The notes beneath the pieces are model-generated. The model did no database searches. It was given only the letters and a program-made list of their open reading frames with translations, and had not been told where the DNA came from. DNA of 64,000 bases from Symbiodinium natans (taxonomy: Eukaryota; Sar; Dinophyceae; Suessiales; Symbiodiniaceae): positions 563,103 to 627,102 of the forward strand of contig CAJNDS010002162.1 of assembly GCA_905221605.1 (NCBI GenBank), given 5' to 3'. This document shows, piece by piece, positions 49,596-59,128 of this stretch (positions are counted from its first letter, which is position 1; every line of letters begins with the position of its first letter). Made by a program: the position numbers and the translations under genes.

Positions 49596-50315
49596 GAAGT
49601 GAATGAATGCGTTTACAAGGAAGCGAAGAAATGAGCGTACGCGTGAAACGCATGATTGAACGAATGAACGGTGTAAACGAGAGAATAGTTGACTTCATGC
49701 TTTCTATCACCAGGAATGACCCATTAATAGTATTACCAGGGAGTGAACCTGTAGAATAAGGGTGAAGAGAATAATAATACAAGGCTTGTAATGCACGCAG
49801 TAAAGCACGAAGCCGAAGTATTATTATGAACGAAACAAGACTATTTTACTGGATTCTTCATTCTAATTCTCTTATTTTGCTTGTTTAATTGAGTTATAAG
49901 GAGTGAAGATATGAATGACGCATGAACTCAATTGAACAACAAGCAAAATTAGGAAAGGAATGAAGAAAGAAGAAAAATAGAGAAAAGAATAATGCACGCC
50001 AAATAGTAAGTCTTTTTATGAGGCGTGCACTACGTTCTCTTCGTTCATTCTATTTCATTGTGTTCTCGCTTCACTTCGTTCATTGAAACACCATTGAAAT
50101 AGAATTCTCTTCGTAATATTAACCCGGCTTTATAAGGACTAAAAGGACGCATGAAAGCCGGGGTGAATATTATGAACGAAGTTAGGGGCGCACAGTACAA
50201 AAAGCCTTATTTCGTGCGCCATGCAAATAAAATTAAAGGGCAAATTATTAGTGTGAATGTAGCGTGAATACATGAACTGCGTTAATTTAATTCACTTCAT
50301 TCACGTAATAATTTA
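49596..50315 (+). repeat. Series of consecutive hairpins upstream of the 1568-codon ORF
   Basis: Inverted repeats follow one another: about 49609-49677 (CGTTTACA/TGTAAACG); 49771-49828 (ATAATAATAC arms); 49853-49966 (about 42-bp imperfect arms); 49993-50029 (TGCACGCC/GGCGTGCA); about 50046-50107 (ATTCTATTTCA arms); 50115-50170 (about 17-bp arms); 50187-50220 (GGCGCAC/GTGCGCC); and 50242-50315 (AAATTATTA...TAATAATTT arms), ending at the ATG. Loops of the third and sixth both read ATAAGGA...GACGCATG. Non-coding by composition. Confidence 0.75.
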
Positions 50316-53300
50316 ATGGGAGAGCAGCCCATCGTTGCGTTAACTGATCAGGAGAATCGATGTGTTGTTTGCCTCAGAGCGCCTAAGATCAGCGTAAGTC
50401 AACTTCAAGCGCTTATGCTGAAGGTTGAAGAGATGTATGATAAGGTGCTCAAACAAACTGAAGGCAAATCACAAATTGAGCTCCAGGTCTGGTATCGCTT
50501 TGCGCCTCTTGAAGGGATGCCGGGCAATAGTGTCAACTTCGTTGACCTTCCGTATGCTATCAACTCTGCCCGAACTAAGGATGAAGCCTTTCAAGTGCAT
50601 TGCATTCTCAATCAGCACAGGCTTATGAATGCGTTCCACACTGCTCCTGGAAAGTATCTGAGAATCTTTGCGGACCCCTATCAGCTTCAGAAGGCTATCC
50701 TGGGTCTTCGGCAAAAGCAGCTTACCATCCCTGACAGCCTTGCGTTGCATGCCGCAAGATTTCACATTTGCAATGTGAAGAACTCACAGGAAATCTTTGC
50801 TTGGAAGGTGACTCAACCTTTCAACTCTACAGAGGTCTCTCTACAGATCACCTTTCACAATTGCACCGGAGACATGCAAGACATTATTCAGGATCTCGAG
50901 TACATCAAAATTCCGGTGCAGTACAGAGGAATCGTACATGTATTAGCTGGCACTGATGTTGTCATACCTGCTGTCCATGTAACTGCTACTGTCGCCGCTG
51001 CCGATGCGCTCACCCAATGTCAATATTTCGACCTTCCTTGTGGAAGAACTGAAGTGCAATTGCTGCAAGAGGTTGTTGATGCCCCAAGATGGAGCAATAA
51101 ACCCATTAATCACATTTCCGAGAACCCTAGAGAACATTTTTTGAATTGCCACTCTGGGAGCGATAAGATTGGGCAAGGAAGATTGATCCATGTCAGAGCA
51201 AGGGATGAGTATCACCCCTTGTCCAAGCAACGAATTGCTAGTACAATTTGGCACAAGGATGACCTTGAAACACATTTCCTGATCATCGACAGACAGGCGC
51301 CTTACGTTGTTATGACTGGTAAATGTGAGGATGTTCCCGAACTAGTGAAGCTGCAGAGTGTCCAGACATTTCTCAGCCAAAATGAAGCCTTTCAAGGTTG
51401 GAGAGTGCCAGAAAACCTTCCTAAGGCTTCCCAAGAGGATGAAGACTTTACTGCTGAACTGGGATCTATCCAGTACTTGCTTGTCCGCATTACTGGTAAG
51501 ACTGAACTAGAAATCCCGCTAGTTCTCAAGAACGGCCAACATCTCGCTTGTCATCCGGGATCTTCTGCGAGTAACAATGTTCTCGTCTCCCTACATCAGG
51601 GCGCGCTTCTATTCCTGCCACGATGTCACTCATGTGATATCATCAAGTTGATAGGGATTAATACTAGCGTCATCTATGCTTTTAACATCCGCACTGATGA
51701 TAGACTTAAGGCTACTGCAGCCAATAAGCCGAACAAAGCCAGATGTGCCAATCATCAGGATGGGAAGTCAAGCAAGGTTGCCATGGAGCAATCGGATACT
51801 GCCCAGTGCCCGACTTTGCTCCATGGAAAGCCTCCTGCTGTTAAAGGTGATGATGCGGCTGCCAACATGTTACCGGAAAATCCTGCCTCAGCACAGTTGA
51901 GCCAAGAAGGTGGGATTGGCAAAAGAAATATTGAGAGTAGCAAGGAAAAAGTTGAGATTGCTAGAAGACGTAATACTGTCTTAAGGTTTCAGGCGGAAGT
52001 CCCGGCCAACGTTCAAGAAGAAGTGCAAAGGCGCATTGCTGGCCTTTATTGCCCTGTTGCTGCTGCCTATCGAGTCATCTCGTGTGCTCAATGGAACAAA
52101 GAGCAATGCCAGCATTTCGCCCCCTTTCCTAAACAAGCAGCTCTTGTCCTTGCTGCGGTTGGATATAATATACGTGAGGCCGCTCGAGCAAAGCTTGCAC
52201 ACATACTTGGTCTGACCTATCTTCAATTGGCAAGTGCTACACCGTTGGAGCTTCAGAGCTTTACTGAGGTGTATAGTAAGGCCATTTGGGCTATTCCGGC
52301 CAAGAAGCAATACACCATGCTTGTCCAGATCCATTGCAAGTGCTCCATGTGCCAGCAGCCGCAGCCCATTCTTGCTCTACCGTTGCATTCTGAACAGGAC
52401 TCCTCTGATCAGATCAGTATCCTCGCTGATCTAGGTCAACTTGCTGACCTTGCGATTGCGTGCATGCAGCAAAACTTGAGCCCTCGCAATGACACGTGCA
52501 AACTTGTCATTCAAAGACTTCCGTCTTTCTTCTGCCTTCTCACACAGAAGACTCAGAAAAGCTCTTTTGCGCAAGTCTGCAAAAGCGAGGCGGATATTCA
52601 AAGCTTTCTTGGCAGTACGGTATCAGTCATGCAGCAGGCATATATTGTCGTTGCACTCGTTCTGCAGGATCCTCGTGCTAAGCACTACTTAGTGCTACAC
52701 CATGCCAAAGAACAAGCAGGAGACTCAATTCTTCTTTATGACTCAATCTATGGAGTTCGTAAAGAAAACTTGTGGGCACAATTGATTAAGGCTGAGCACT
52801 ACATCGAAGCCATCTTCATCAGAAGTGTTTGTGTCAATCAGCTTTACCCCGCCACTGCTCTCATTAACTCTTTTAATGAGATTATCCGGCATCATGCTGA
52901 TCCCAGTGAAAACGCAGAACAGCATATCAGTAGTGAAGCACACACTATTGAGCAAGCTAAGATAACGAAGGTTGCAAGCTGGGGCAGCCCTGTCCCTTCT
53001 GCAACCTATATGACCATCACCTCAGAGGATGATTTTGGCTTGCCTAATCCGCCCTGTGCCCATCTTCTGCCACAAGCACAGGAATGCCAAAGCGGTACTG
53101 AATTTACTCTCGCCCAAAAGGGCAAATTCGATGAGGAGTCAGAACACCAAGCCAGTGTTAGTCTCCAACCCGACCCTAGTACTGCTTTGGCGACACAACT
53201 TGATAATGCATCTCTTCCTGAAGTGCACTCCATTGCTACTGATTCCGATGAGGAACAGAGACCGCAACAACATGAAGTTCAAACTGCGCTGAACTCTGAG

Positions 53301-55022
53301 AAGAATGGCTCTGATAGGGGCAGCCAGCCCCTTAAAGCCAAGTCTGACTTGAGCTCTGATTCTCAGATGCGAAGAGTCAAGAAAAGCCTCGATAAGCTTA
53401 ACAATGCCAAGCCTGTCTCCAAGAGAAAAGACGGTAAAATTGGAAGCAGGAACAATCAAAGTAATGCTGTCTCGTCGGAAGACTGCATACAGGTCGCACT
53501 TGGTGTTGAACGTTACATCATCTTATCGCTTTTTGATGGATGCGGAATATCACGTGCTGTCACCGTTGAATGCCTCAAGCAACAACCAGTTGCGGCTGTA
53601 AGTGCAGAAAGTGACAGCGTCCTTCGCGCCCTCATATGCCATAAGTATGACTATGACAAAAGCCAAAGATGGGCTCTTGACTCGCACCGTGTGCCATCGA
53701 TCGCAATCGATGACGTTTGGACTCTACTCAAAGAGGATTACCGATTGCTGCGTGAATGTTTGTCTTTCCTGGGAAGGATTCATCCACAAAAAACAGCCAT
53801 CATCATTCCCGCCGGTTCCCCCTGCCAAGATCTCACGGTTGCAGGGTCCAGCTCAGGTGGATTAGGACTTCTGGGAGACCGCTCGCAACACATGCTTGTC
53901 TTATACGCAATTTTGCTTGCATTCCAAAGCATTGAACCCAGTATCCTTCAGTGCGTGCACATCTTCCTTGAAAATGCTGGGTCTATGAAGCCCATCCACC
54001 AGGACTTCATTCAGCAGATCTTCGGAATACGTGATTGTTGCTGCCATCACATTGCTGGAGCTACATTCGGCCATGTTGAAAGGAAAAGGAAATTCTTCAC
54101 TAGATATGGGCAAATTGGCACCTTCAGCAACCGCCCCACACCGTGGTTCCAAGGATGGCGTCCTGTTGCGGAACACATGTGCGGAATAAAACCCCCCGGC
54201 GAAAAGCTAAAGCCTTGGCTTCGTCCCAAACGCTTTGATCGCGAGAGGGGGCTTCGATTGGCTGCATACTTTTACCACCCCTCTGCCCTTCTTTACCATG
54301 TACCCAGCTTCGGCGGAGCTGAAGCTTTCCAGAGGCAATTCTCACAAGCGGCTAATACCTCCAATGGGGTTCCAAATCTACAATGGGAAAAATTTGTTCC
54401 TGATGGACCCATTGGCCTGCGCTTTGTAACAGATGTTCAGAAGCTTTCTCTTCAAGCGGACATCCCAAGCCTTGCAGCAATGGATCGCTTTGCGGAAGCT
54501 AATTACGAACTTCTCCGTGCAGAAAATGCCTTCCTTATAGGTGATAGTGGCATTCCTCCTTTCAGGGTTGCTCACTACAAGGAAATGTTGAGAGATGCTG
54601 AGCTCGATATCTGGCTTGCAGATGTGGAAGAACACATTAATGATATGTGTATTGCTTCCATTGTTGGGAATTGCTTCTACCCTGGTGCTCTCAAAGCTGC
54701 GATCAAATACACATCCCTTCGAGAGTTACTGAATGAAAACCCCGACAGTCATTGGAAACCGCTTCCCCTCTCACAGTTTCTTCAATACTGGCCTAGCTAT
54801 GGCCAACAAGTTCTTGCTGCTACTACAGCTGTTAAGCTACAAGACAAGTTTTCGCATAAGTTTCATGCGCCTTTTCCATGCGATGAACTTAATGCGGTTG
54901 GCTGGATCAAACAAGGTTTAACTGTCAATAAACCTGTTGTTCTGGAGTACACCTCCGCCAAGGTAAATTCCAAGGCATTAGAGAGAGCGCGTCCGGCATT
55001 CCTAGAGGAATTTCCTTTGTGA
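50316..55022 (+). CDS. LINE ORF with DNMT3-like cytosine-5 methyltransferase domain
   Basis: 1568 codons, intact. Residues about 1066-1330 are a C5 DNA methyltransferase closest in pattern to DNMT3: IILSLFDGCGISRA (SAM motif I), GSPCQDL with the nucleophile C1170 (motif IV), GLGLLGDRSQHM, FLENAGSM with E1219 (motif VI) and RKRKFFTRYG (motif VIII-like). Upstream, HYLVLHHAK (H790) and LLYDSIYG (D809) recall the His-Asp pair of Ulp1-type cysteine proteases, but I could not find a convincing Gln/Cys partner. Residues 960-1060 are acidic and disordered. The first 600 residues are unassigned. The ATG at 50316 lies directly after the last hairpin; no upstream in-frame extension is visible. The predicted role is methylating element or host cytosines in the nucleus, with the protease-like part speculative. 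Confidence 0.8.
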   Translation: MGEQPIVALTDQENRCVVCLRAPKISVSQLQALMLKVEEMYDKVLKQTEGKSQIELQVWYRFAPLEGMPGNSVNFVDLPYAINSARTKDEAFQVHCILNQHRLMNAFHTAPGKYLRIFADPYQLQKAILGLRQKQLTIPDSLALHAARFHICNVKNSQEIFAWKVTQPFNSTEVSLQITFHNCTGDMQDIIQDLEYIKIPVQYRGIVHVLAGTDVVIPAVHVTATVAAADALTQCQYFDLPCGRTEVQLLQEVVDAPRWSNKPINHISENPREHFLNCHSGSDKIGQGRLIHVRARDEYHPLSKQRIASTIWHKDDLETHFLIIDRQAPYVVMTGKCEDVPELVKLQSVQTFLSQNEAFQGWRVPENLPKASQEDEDFTAELGSIQYLLVRITGKTELEIPLVLKNGQHLACHPGSSASNNVLVSLHQGALLFLPRCHSCDIIKLIGINTSVIYAFNIRTDDRLKATAANKPNKARCANHQDGKSSKVAMEQSDTAQCPTLLHGKPPAVKGDDAAANMLPENPASAQLSQEGGIGKRNIESSKEKVEIARRRNTVLRFQAEVPANVQEEVQRRIAGLYCPVAAAYRVISCAQWNKEQCQHFAPFPKQAALVLAAVGYNIREAARAKLAHILGLTYLQLASATPLELQSFTEVYSKAIWAIPAKKQYTMLVQIHCKCSMCQQPQPILALPLHSEQDSSDQISILADLGQLADLAIACMQQNLSPRNDTCKLVIQRLPSFFCLLTQKTQKSSFAQVCKSEADIQSFLGSTVSVMQQAYIVVALVLQDPRAKHYLVLHHAKEQAGDSILLYDSIYGVRKENLWAQLIKAEHYIEAIFIRSVCVNQLYPATALINSFNEIIRHHADPSENAEQHISSEAHTIEQAKITKVASWGSPVPSATYMTITSEDDFGLPNPPCAHLLPQAQECQSGTEFTLAQKGKFDEESEHQASVSLQPDPSTALATQLDNASLPEVHSIATDSDEEQRPQQHEVQTALNSEKNGSDRGSQPLKAKSDLSSDSQMRRVKKSLDKLNNAKPVSKRKDGKIGSRNNQSNAVSSEDCIQVALGVERYIILSLFDGCGISRAVTVECLKQQPVAAVSAESDSVLRALICHKYDYDKSQRWALDSHRVPSIAIDDVWTLLKEDYRLLRECLSFLGRIHPQKTAIIIPAGSPCQDLTVAGSSSGGLGLLGDRSQHMLVLYAILLAFQSIEPSILQCVHIFLENAGSMKPIHQDFIQQIFGIRDCCCHHIAGATFGHVERKRKFFTRYGQIGTFSNRPTPWFQGWRPVAEHMCGIKPPGEKLKPWLRPKRFDRERGLRLAAYFYHPSALLYHVPSFGGAEAFQRQFSQAANTSNGVPNLQWEKFVPDGPIGLRFVTDVQKLSLQADIPSLAAMDRFAEANYELLRAENAFLIGDSGIPPFRVAHYKEMLRDAELDIWLADVEEHINDMCIASIVGNCFYPGALKAAIKYTSLRELLNENPDSHWKPLPLSQFLQYWPSYGQQVLAATTAVKLQDKFSHKFHAPFPCDELNAVGWIKQGLTVNKPVVLEYTSAKVNSKALERARPAFLEEFPL

Positions 55023-56010
55023 CGGAAACTCGATTCCATCAAACGCAAGACTTATTGCAAGAAAAAGGAATCCCATCGGCCATCCAGCGTGTCTTGCAAA
55101 TTGTTGACCCTCAATTAAAGCTTTTGTGTGGATCGAGACGCAATGTCATGGCCAATTTGTGCAGAGAGACTGCTGCGAATCTCGGTGCCAAGTTTGCCTT
55201 ACACTTTCTTGACTTCCCTGCACAAGGGTGGTGCCTGATCAGCTTTCTCAAAGCGTTGCATCTTGAGTTTGTCGCGTATAGAGACGAGTTCATCCCTCAA
55301 TTCCTCCTTGTAAAGGACAGCAAAATACCCTCTATGTGCAGCACTTGAAAGATGCTAACGCTGGCAAGAAGTCTCCGCCAGTCGACTTCTTCCTATATGT
55401 CGAACAAGATGATCAATGTGCCTTAGCAATGCTCAATGCCTCCCAGGCTCGTGATACTGTGCATGCGCTTACCCAAGCATCGATCTTTGAGGTCGTTGAC
55501 ATTGAACGAAGAGGAGCCAGCCCTGGCACCTTCCTTCACAAAGTAATCCAAGAGAACAGCCAGCTACCAACGCCTTGTCTGATATTTGAGGGTAACGAAG
55601 CTGCCTTACACCTGCACGGCCATACTATCCTCTGTTCCCCTTACCTTGGGCAAAGGGAACTCTTTGCGCTCTTCTTAACCCCATACTTTGCTGAGAATCA
55701 TACCAGTAAAGCCTTTGCTTCAGATTGCAACTCTAACGAAACCTGGCTTGGCGAGGTCTTGCGCGACTTCTCTTGCTTTGCTAAGCTTGCTCTACCGTGT
55801 CGACAAGCTGTGTATATTGGTATTGATGCACGAGGCGCACATTACACCACATATAAGCAAGGTACGGTGCATCAACAGACTGTCACCCACAACAGCATCC
55901 CCTCCACAATTCCCACCCAAGAAAAGGCATTGCGCATTTATGTCTACGATCGGCAACCTGCTGTCTACCATTGCTTCTATGGGGTCCATCGGGACCCTTT
56001 GCCCCTATGA
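55019..56010 (+). pseudogene. LINE segment between the DNMT ORF and the endonuclease, frame-broken
   Basis: The first frame (55019-55348) reads LQIVDPQLKLLCGSRRNVMA and LISFLKALHLEFVAYRDEFI. Near 55315 the sense moves to the frame ending at 56010 (HLKDANAGKKSPPVDFFLYV, FALFLTPYFAENHTSKAF, VYIGIDARGAHYTTYKQGT). The first frame overlaps the DNMT ORF stop by 4 bp, and the last overlaps the endonuclease ORF by 40 bp. It was probably one protein region linking ORF1 and ORF2. No domain recognised. Confidence 0.45.
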
Positions 56011-58196
56011 CGACGATCCGTAACGTGGTGATCAAGGCAAGGTCTACGACCTTCCTTGATCACCTCAATGCCTATGTTGCTTGTCGTAGACATCGCGCAC
56101 GTGTCAGATCCCTCAACAGCATTCTCCTTGCCTACAACCTTCCACTCACCTATCCCACAACACGTGAGCTAAAGCTTGCTCTCATGGCCAATGACAGCCG
56201 ACCTTTTAACCTAATCGCTGCTATCAATCTTCAGCTCCCAACAGAAGAGCTTGAACTTGCACTGAATCTCATAGCTGACAGGCTTGTTCCTTACTTCGAC
56301 ACGATCCCTAAGGAGCCGTGCAAGCTGCAGGCTGTCGTTAGTTGGAACGTTACCTCGCTGTGTACCTTTGACACTATTGGTCTTGCCAAGCTTCGTACCA
56401 TTGGTGCGTTGGCTCACCAAACGCCAGTGCTTTTGCAGGAAACCAAATGGAATGCTGCCTGTTTACACCGATTCAGACAGGCAACTGCCAGAATAAATAC
56501 GATTGCCTCTCTCGCTATTTGGAAGGAATCTGGACACTCTGGAGGAGTCGCTGTCTGTTTGCCACAGGACAATAAAGTAGTAGAAACTGTCGACCTTGTG
56601 CCTGGTTTTGCCCTTGCCGTGCTGGTCAGATTTCGGTCTGTCTGCTACTGGCTCCTGTCGGTTTATTGGCACCCTGATCAATGGGGGAAGCTTTTCCCTG
56701 CACTTAGTGCTTTTGTCAAGGATGCAACTCATGTGGTTGTCCTTGGGGGGGACTTCAATGCTGTCAATCAGCAGAAGGAGGGTGAGTATGCACATCTCCT
56801 TGCTCAAGGCGACATGATTGAATGCAAGTCTGACGGGCCAACTTTCGAACAAGGCTCTACCTGCAGCCACCTTGACCATTACCTTATTTCCAGCTCGCTG
56901 TACTTGTCCGCCAAGATCTGTTCTGTCTCATGGAAGCACAAAAAAGTAACTGGAGGACATCACTTGGTAAAGATTCGGTTTCGGCCGAAGCATAAGCTTG
57001 ACAAAAATGTCCCGGCGATACCTGTTCGGACAGTTCCTGCTGCAGCTTTTTCTGTTCCACCTGCGACTACTGACTTGCCTGGCATCGAGGCTGCGGAGAC
57101 TAGCCCTTCGCACCTTCTTCTTCGTAAACTAATTAATTGCACTAAAGCCCGCTTGATTGAAGAGCAGAACAAAGGTCAAAAACTCTGCCCTTCTGACGCG
57201 CTCGTCGCACAAAAAGCCACATGTTTCTTGTGGCATGCAAACCTACGTGCCCAAGCTGGAAACTCAATTGCTGCATTAATTAGGAAGTTGGTACGCCTTT
57301 TGGACAGGAGCACTGGTGCGACTGTCGGTGTCAACGCAAGCACCGTCACATCTTTAGCCAGGCATATCACCATACCCCCTTTCACGCCGTCAGGTAATGG
57401 TTCAGCCGAGCTCCCGAGACATTGGCTTCAAGAAGCGCTTAATCGGCTACACCTTGGTGCAGAGCTGAAAACTGCCCCCTCACCAAGTCTTCGTTCCCTG
57501 GTTGCTCAAAGAGATTTGCAGGTTGATAAGTCTAAAATTAAGTGGCAGGCCTTCAGGAAGATCTGCCCTCGAATCATCGATTCGCAACAGGTCAGAAGCG
57601 AAAATGGCCAGCTGATCACATCTATGAGTCAGTTTGATGCTGCACTAAGGGCAACTAGAGCCTTTTGGCACCACTTCCCTTGTCAATACGATAACCAGTG
57701 GGACAAACTCCTACAGCCATATGCGCAAAGGGCCCCCTTCGTGCCGGCTGACTTACCAGATGAAAGCATCATCTTCAAGGCCATTATTACCACCAAGGAT
57801 TCTTCCCCGGGTCCCGATGGTGTGCCCTATGCCTTCTATAGGCAAAATCCGAGTTATTTTGCCAACTTACTTGGGGATCATATGTGGGAGATGTGCTTGT
57901 CTCAAGCTGATCATCCGCTTCAGGCCTTAGTCTTCATTCCCAAGGCAGACAAGGGTGCGTACGCGGACAACTACAGGCCACTAGACATGCCCGATACTTG
58001 TGATCGAATCATTGACTCCGCAATCTACGCGTCCTTGCTGAGTCTTTCAAAGACTCGCTACATCCTGCCCAGGCTCTTCTTAATCACTTCAAAGAACCAC
58101 AGGCAAATTATGCCCAAATGCAACACTACTTGGAGCTCAAGGATGCCCAGTACACAGTCATGCTTTCCGACTTTGCCAAGGCCTTTGAACGGGTGA
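55971..58196 (+). CDS. LINE ORF2 part 1: APE-type endonuclease and RT N-terminus
   Basis: 741 codons. The endonuclease spans residues about 118-345: SWNVTSL (N126, metal site), LLQETKW (the metal-binding Glu), LSVYWHPD, VVLGGDFNAV with D261 and N263, SHLDHYLIS and TGGHHLVKI with the general-base His at 330/331. This is the APE family that nicks target DNA for target-primed reverse transcription. After a linker, RT begins at about residue 640 with SSPGPDGVPYAFYR and VFIPKADKGAYADNYRPLDM (the typical LINE RT 1-2 region). After SLLSLSK (about 58050) the frame shifts and the last 40 residues are out of frame; RT continues in the next entry. The start codon is uncertain because the region overlaps the preceding frame. 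Confidence 0.8.
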   Translation: MLLWGPSGPFAPMTTIRNVVIKARSTTFLDHLNAYVACRRHRARVRSLNSILLAYNLPLTYPTTRELKLALMANDSRPFNLIAAINLQLPTEELELALNLIADRLVPYFDTIPKEPCKLQAVVSWNVTSLCTFDTIGLAKLRTIGALAHQTPVLLQETKWNAACLHRFRQATARINTIASLAIWKESGHSGGVAVCLPQDNKVVETVDLVPGFALAVLVRFRSVCYWLLSVYWHPDQWGKLFPALSAFVKDATHVVVLGGDFNAVNQQKEGEYAHLLAQGDMIECKSDGPTFEQGSTCSHLDHYLISSSLYLSAKICSVSWKHKKVTGGHHLVKIRFRPKHKLDKNVPAIPVRTVPAAAFSVPPATTDLPGIEAAETSPSHLLLRKLINCTKARLIEEQNKGQKLCPSDALVAQKATCFLWHANLRAQAGNSIAALIRKLVRLLDRSTGATVGVNASTVTSLARHITIPPFTPSGNGSAELPRHWLQEALNRLHLGAELKTAPSPSLRSLVAQRDLQVDKSKIKWQAFRKICPRIIDSQQVRSENGQLITSMSQFDAALRATRAFWHHFPCQYDNQWDKLLQPYAQRAPFVPADLPDESIIFKAIITTKDSSPGPDGVPYAFYRQNPSYFANLLGDHMWEMCLSQADHPLQALVFIPKADKGAYADNYRPLDMPDTCDRIIDSAIYASLLSLSKTRYILPRLFLITSKNHRQIMPKCNTTWSSRMPSTQSCFPTLPRPLNG

Positions 58197-59128
58197 ATCC
58201 CTGGTGGGTACTACAGTGCTTAGCGGCAAGAGCTGCCCCTGCCTGGATCAAAGCCTACGTCATCCACCTTATGTTTGGGAGGCGCACCCAGCATAAAGTG
58301 CAAGGTTTCTTACTCGAGCCTATCTCCATCCACCAAGGCCTTGCTATGGGAAGGGCGACTTCTGTTGTCCTTTTCTGTCTCGCCTTAGATCCCTTGATTT
58401 GGGCGCTGCACGACATTTCTTCCTTCATAAGACTAACGGCTTACATGGACGATAACAGCGCTGCCTCTAAAGGCCTGCATTGGGTGGAAAAGGCACAAAG
58501 AACTTTCGAACCAGTGCACAGCGCGGGGTTACAAGTTCTCCGTCACCAATGCTTCCAAGCAGGGTTTATTTCTTTACAGGTTCTCCCTGGGGATGTCAGA
58601 GCATGCATAGCCCAATTTGGTGTCGCTTGGATTGAGTCCAAACAGCTTCCACCGAGCAATACTCTCACCATTGGAGGTCCCTCATTGCATCAAGCCTTGT
58701 GCTTACTGCTTCAACAGAACATCTACAGCCTCGACCAAGCAATGAGGATGTCCTTGACTAGGCTTGACGTGCGACACGGACTGCTCTTAGTAAGCGGAAG
58801 CAAATGCTACGTCCTGTCTCGCGATATGCTGCTTTGCATGTGCACACAACAGCAAAATTTCCAGGCTTTGTTGGCTTGCATTATTGCATCGCCTTGCAAA
58901 TGCAAATGCAAAACTTCTATTCTCACCAACAAACCCTTCAAAACTGCTGATATCCTTCTCCTCGACAAGACGCCTTGGGGGTCTAAGATTATTGCTGAGA
59001 CTGCAACAATGTTGGGCTTTATCCTGCGTGGCCGCATGTCAAAATATGAATGGGAGCAAGCAACGTCTATTGATGAAATCCATTGGGTTGGACAAAGGAA
59101 ATGTCAGATGTTTCCTTGCGCATGCTGA
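58065..59128 (+). CDS. LINE ORF2 part 2: reverse transcriptase catalytic core
   Basis: The sense frame is open from about 58065 (QALLNHFKEPQANYAQMQHY), before the first ATG at 58118. It holds motif A (MLSDFAKAFERVNPWW), motif B (HQGLAMGRATSVVLFCLALD) and motif C with YMDD at residues 109-112 of the ATG-started frame (TAYMDDNSAA). YMDD is unusual for LINEs, which mostly have FADD, and resembles retroviral usage. The thumb region follows (HSAGLQVLRHQCF replaces the usual 'GL.lN..KT' pattern). Near 59090 the frame shifts again, so the final 15 residues are not native. Confidence 0.75.
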
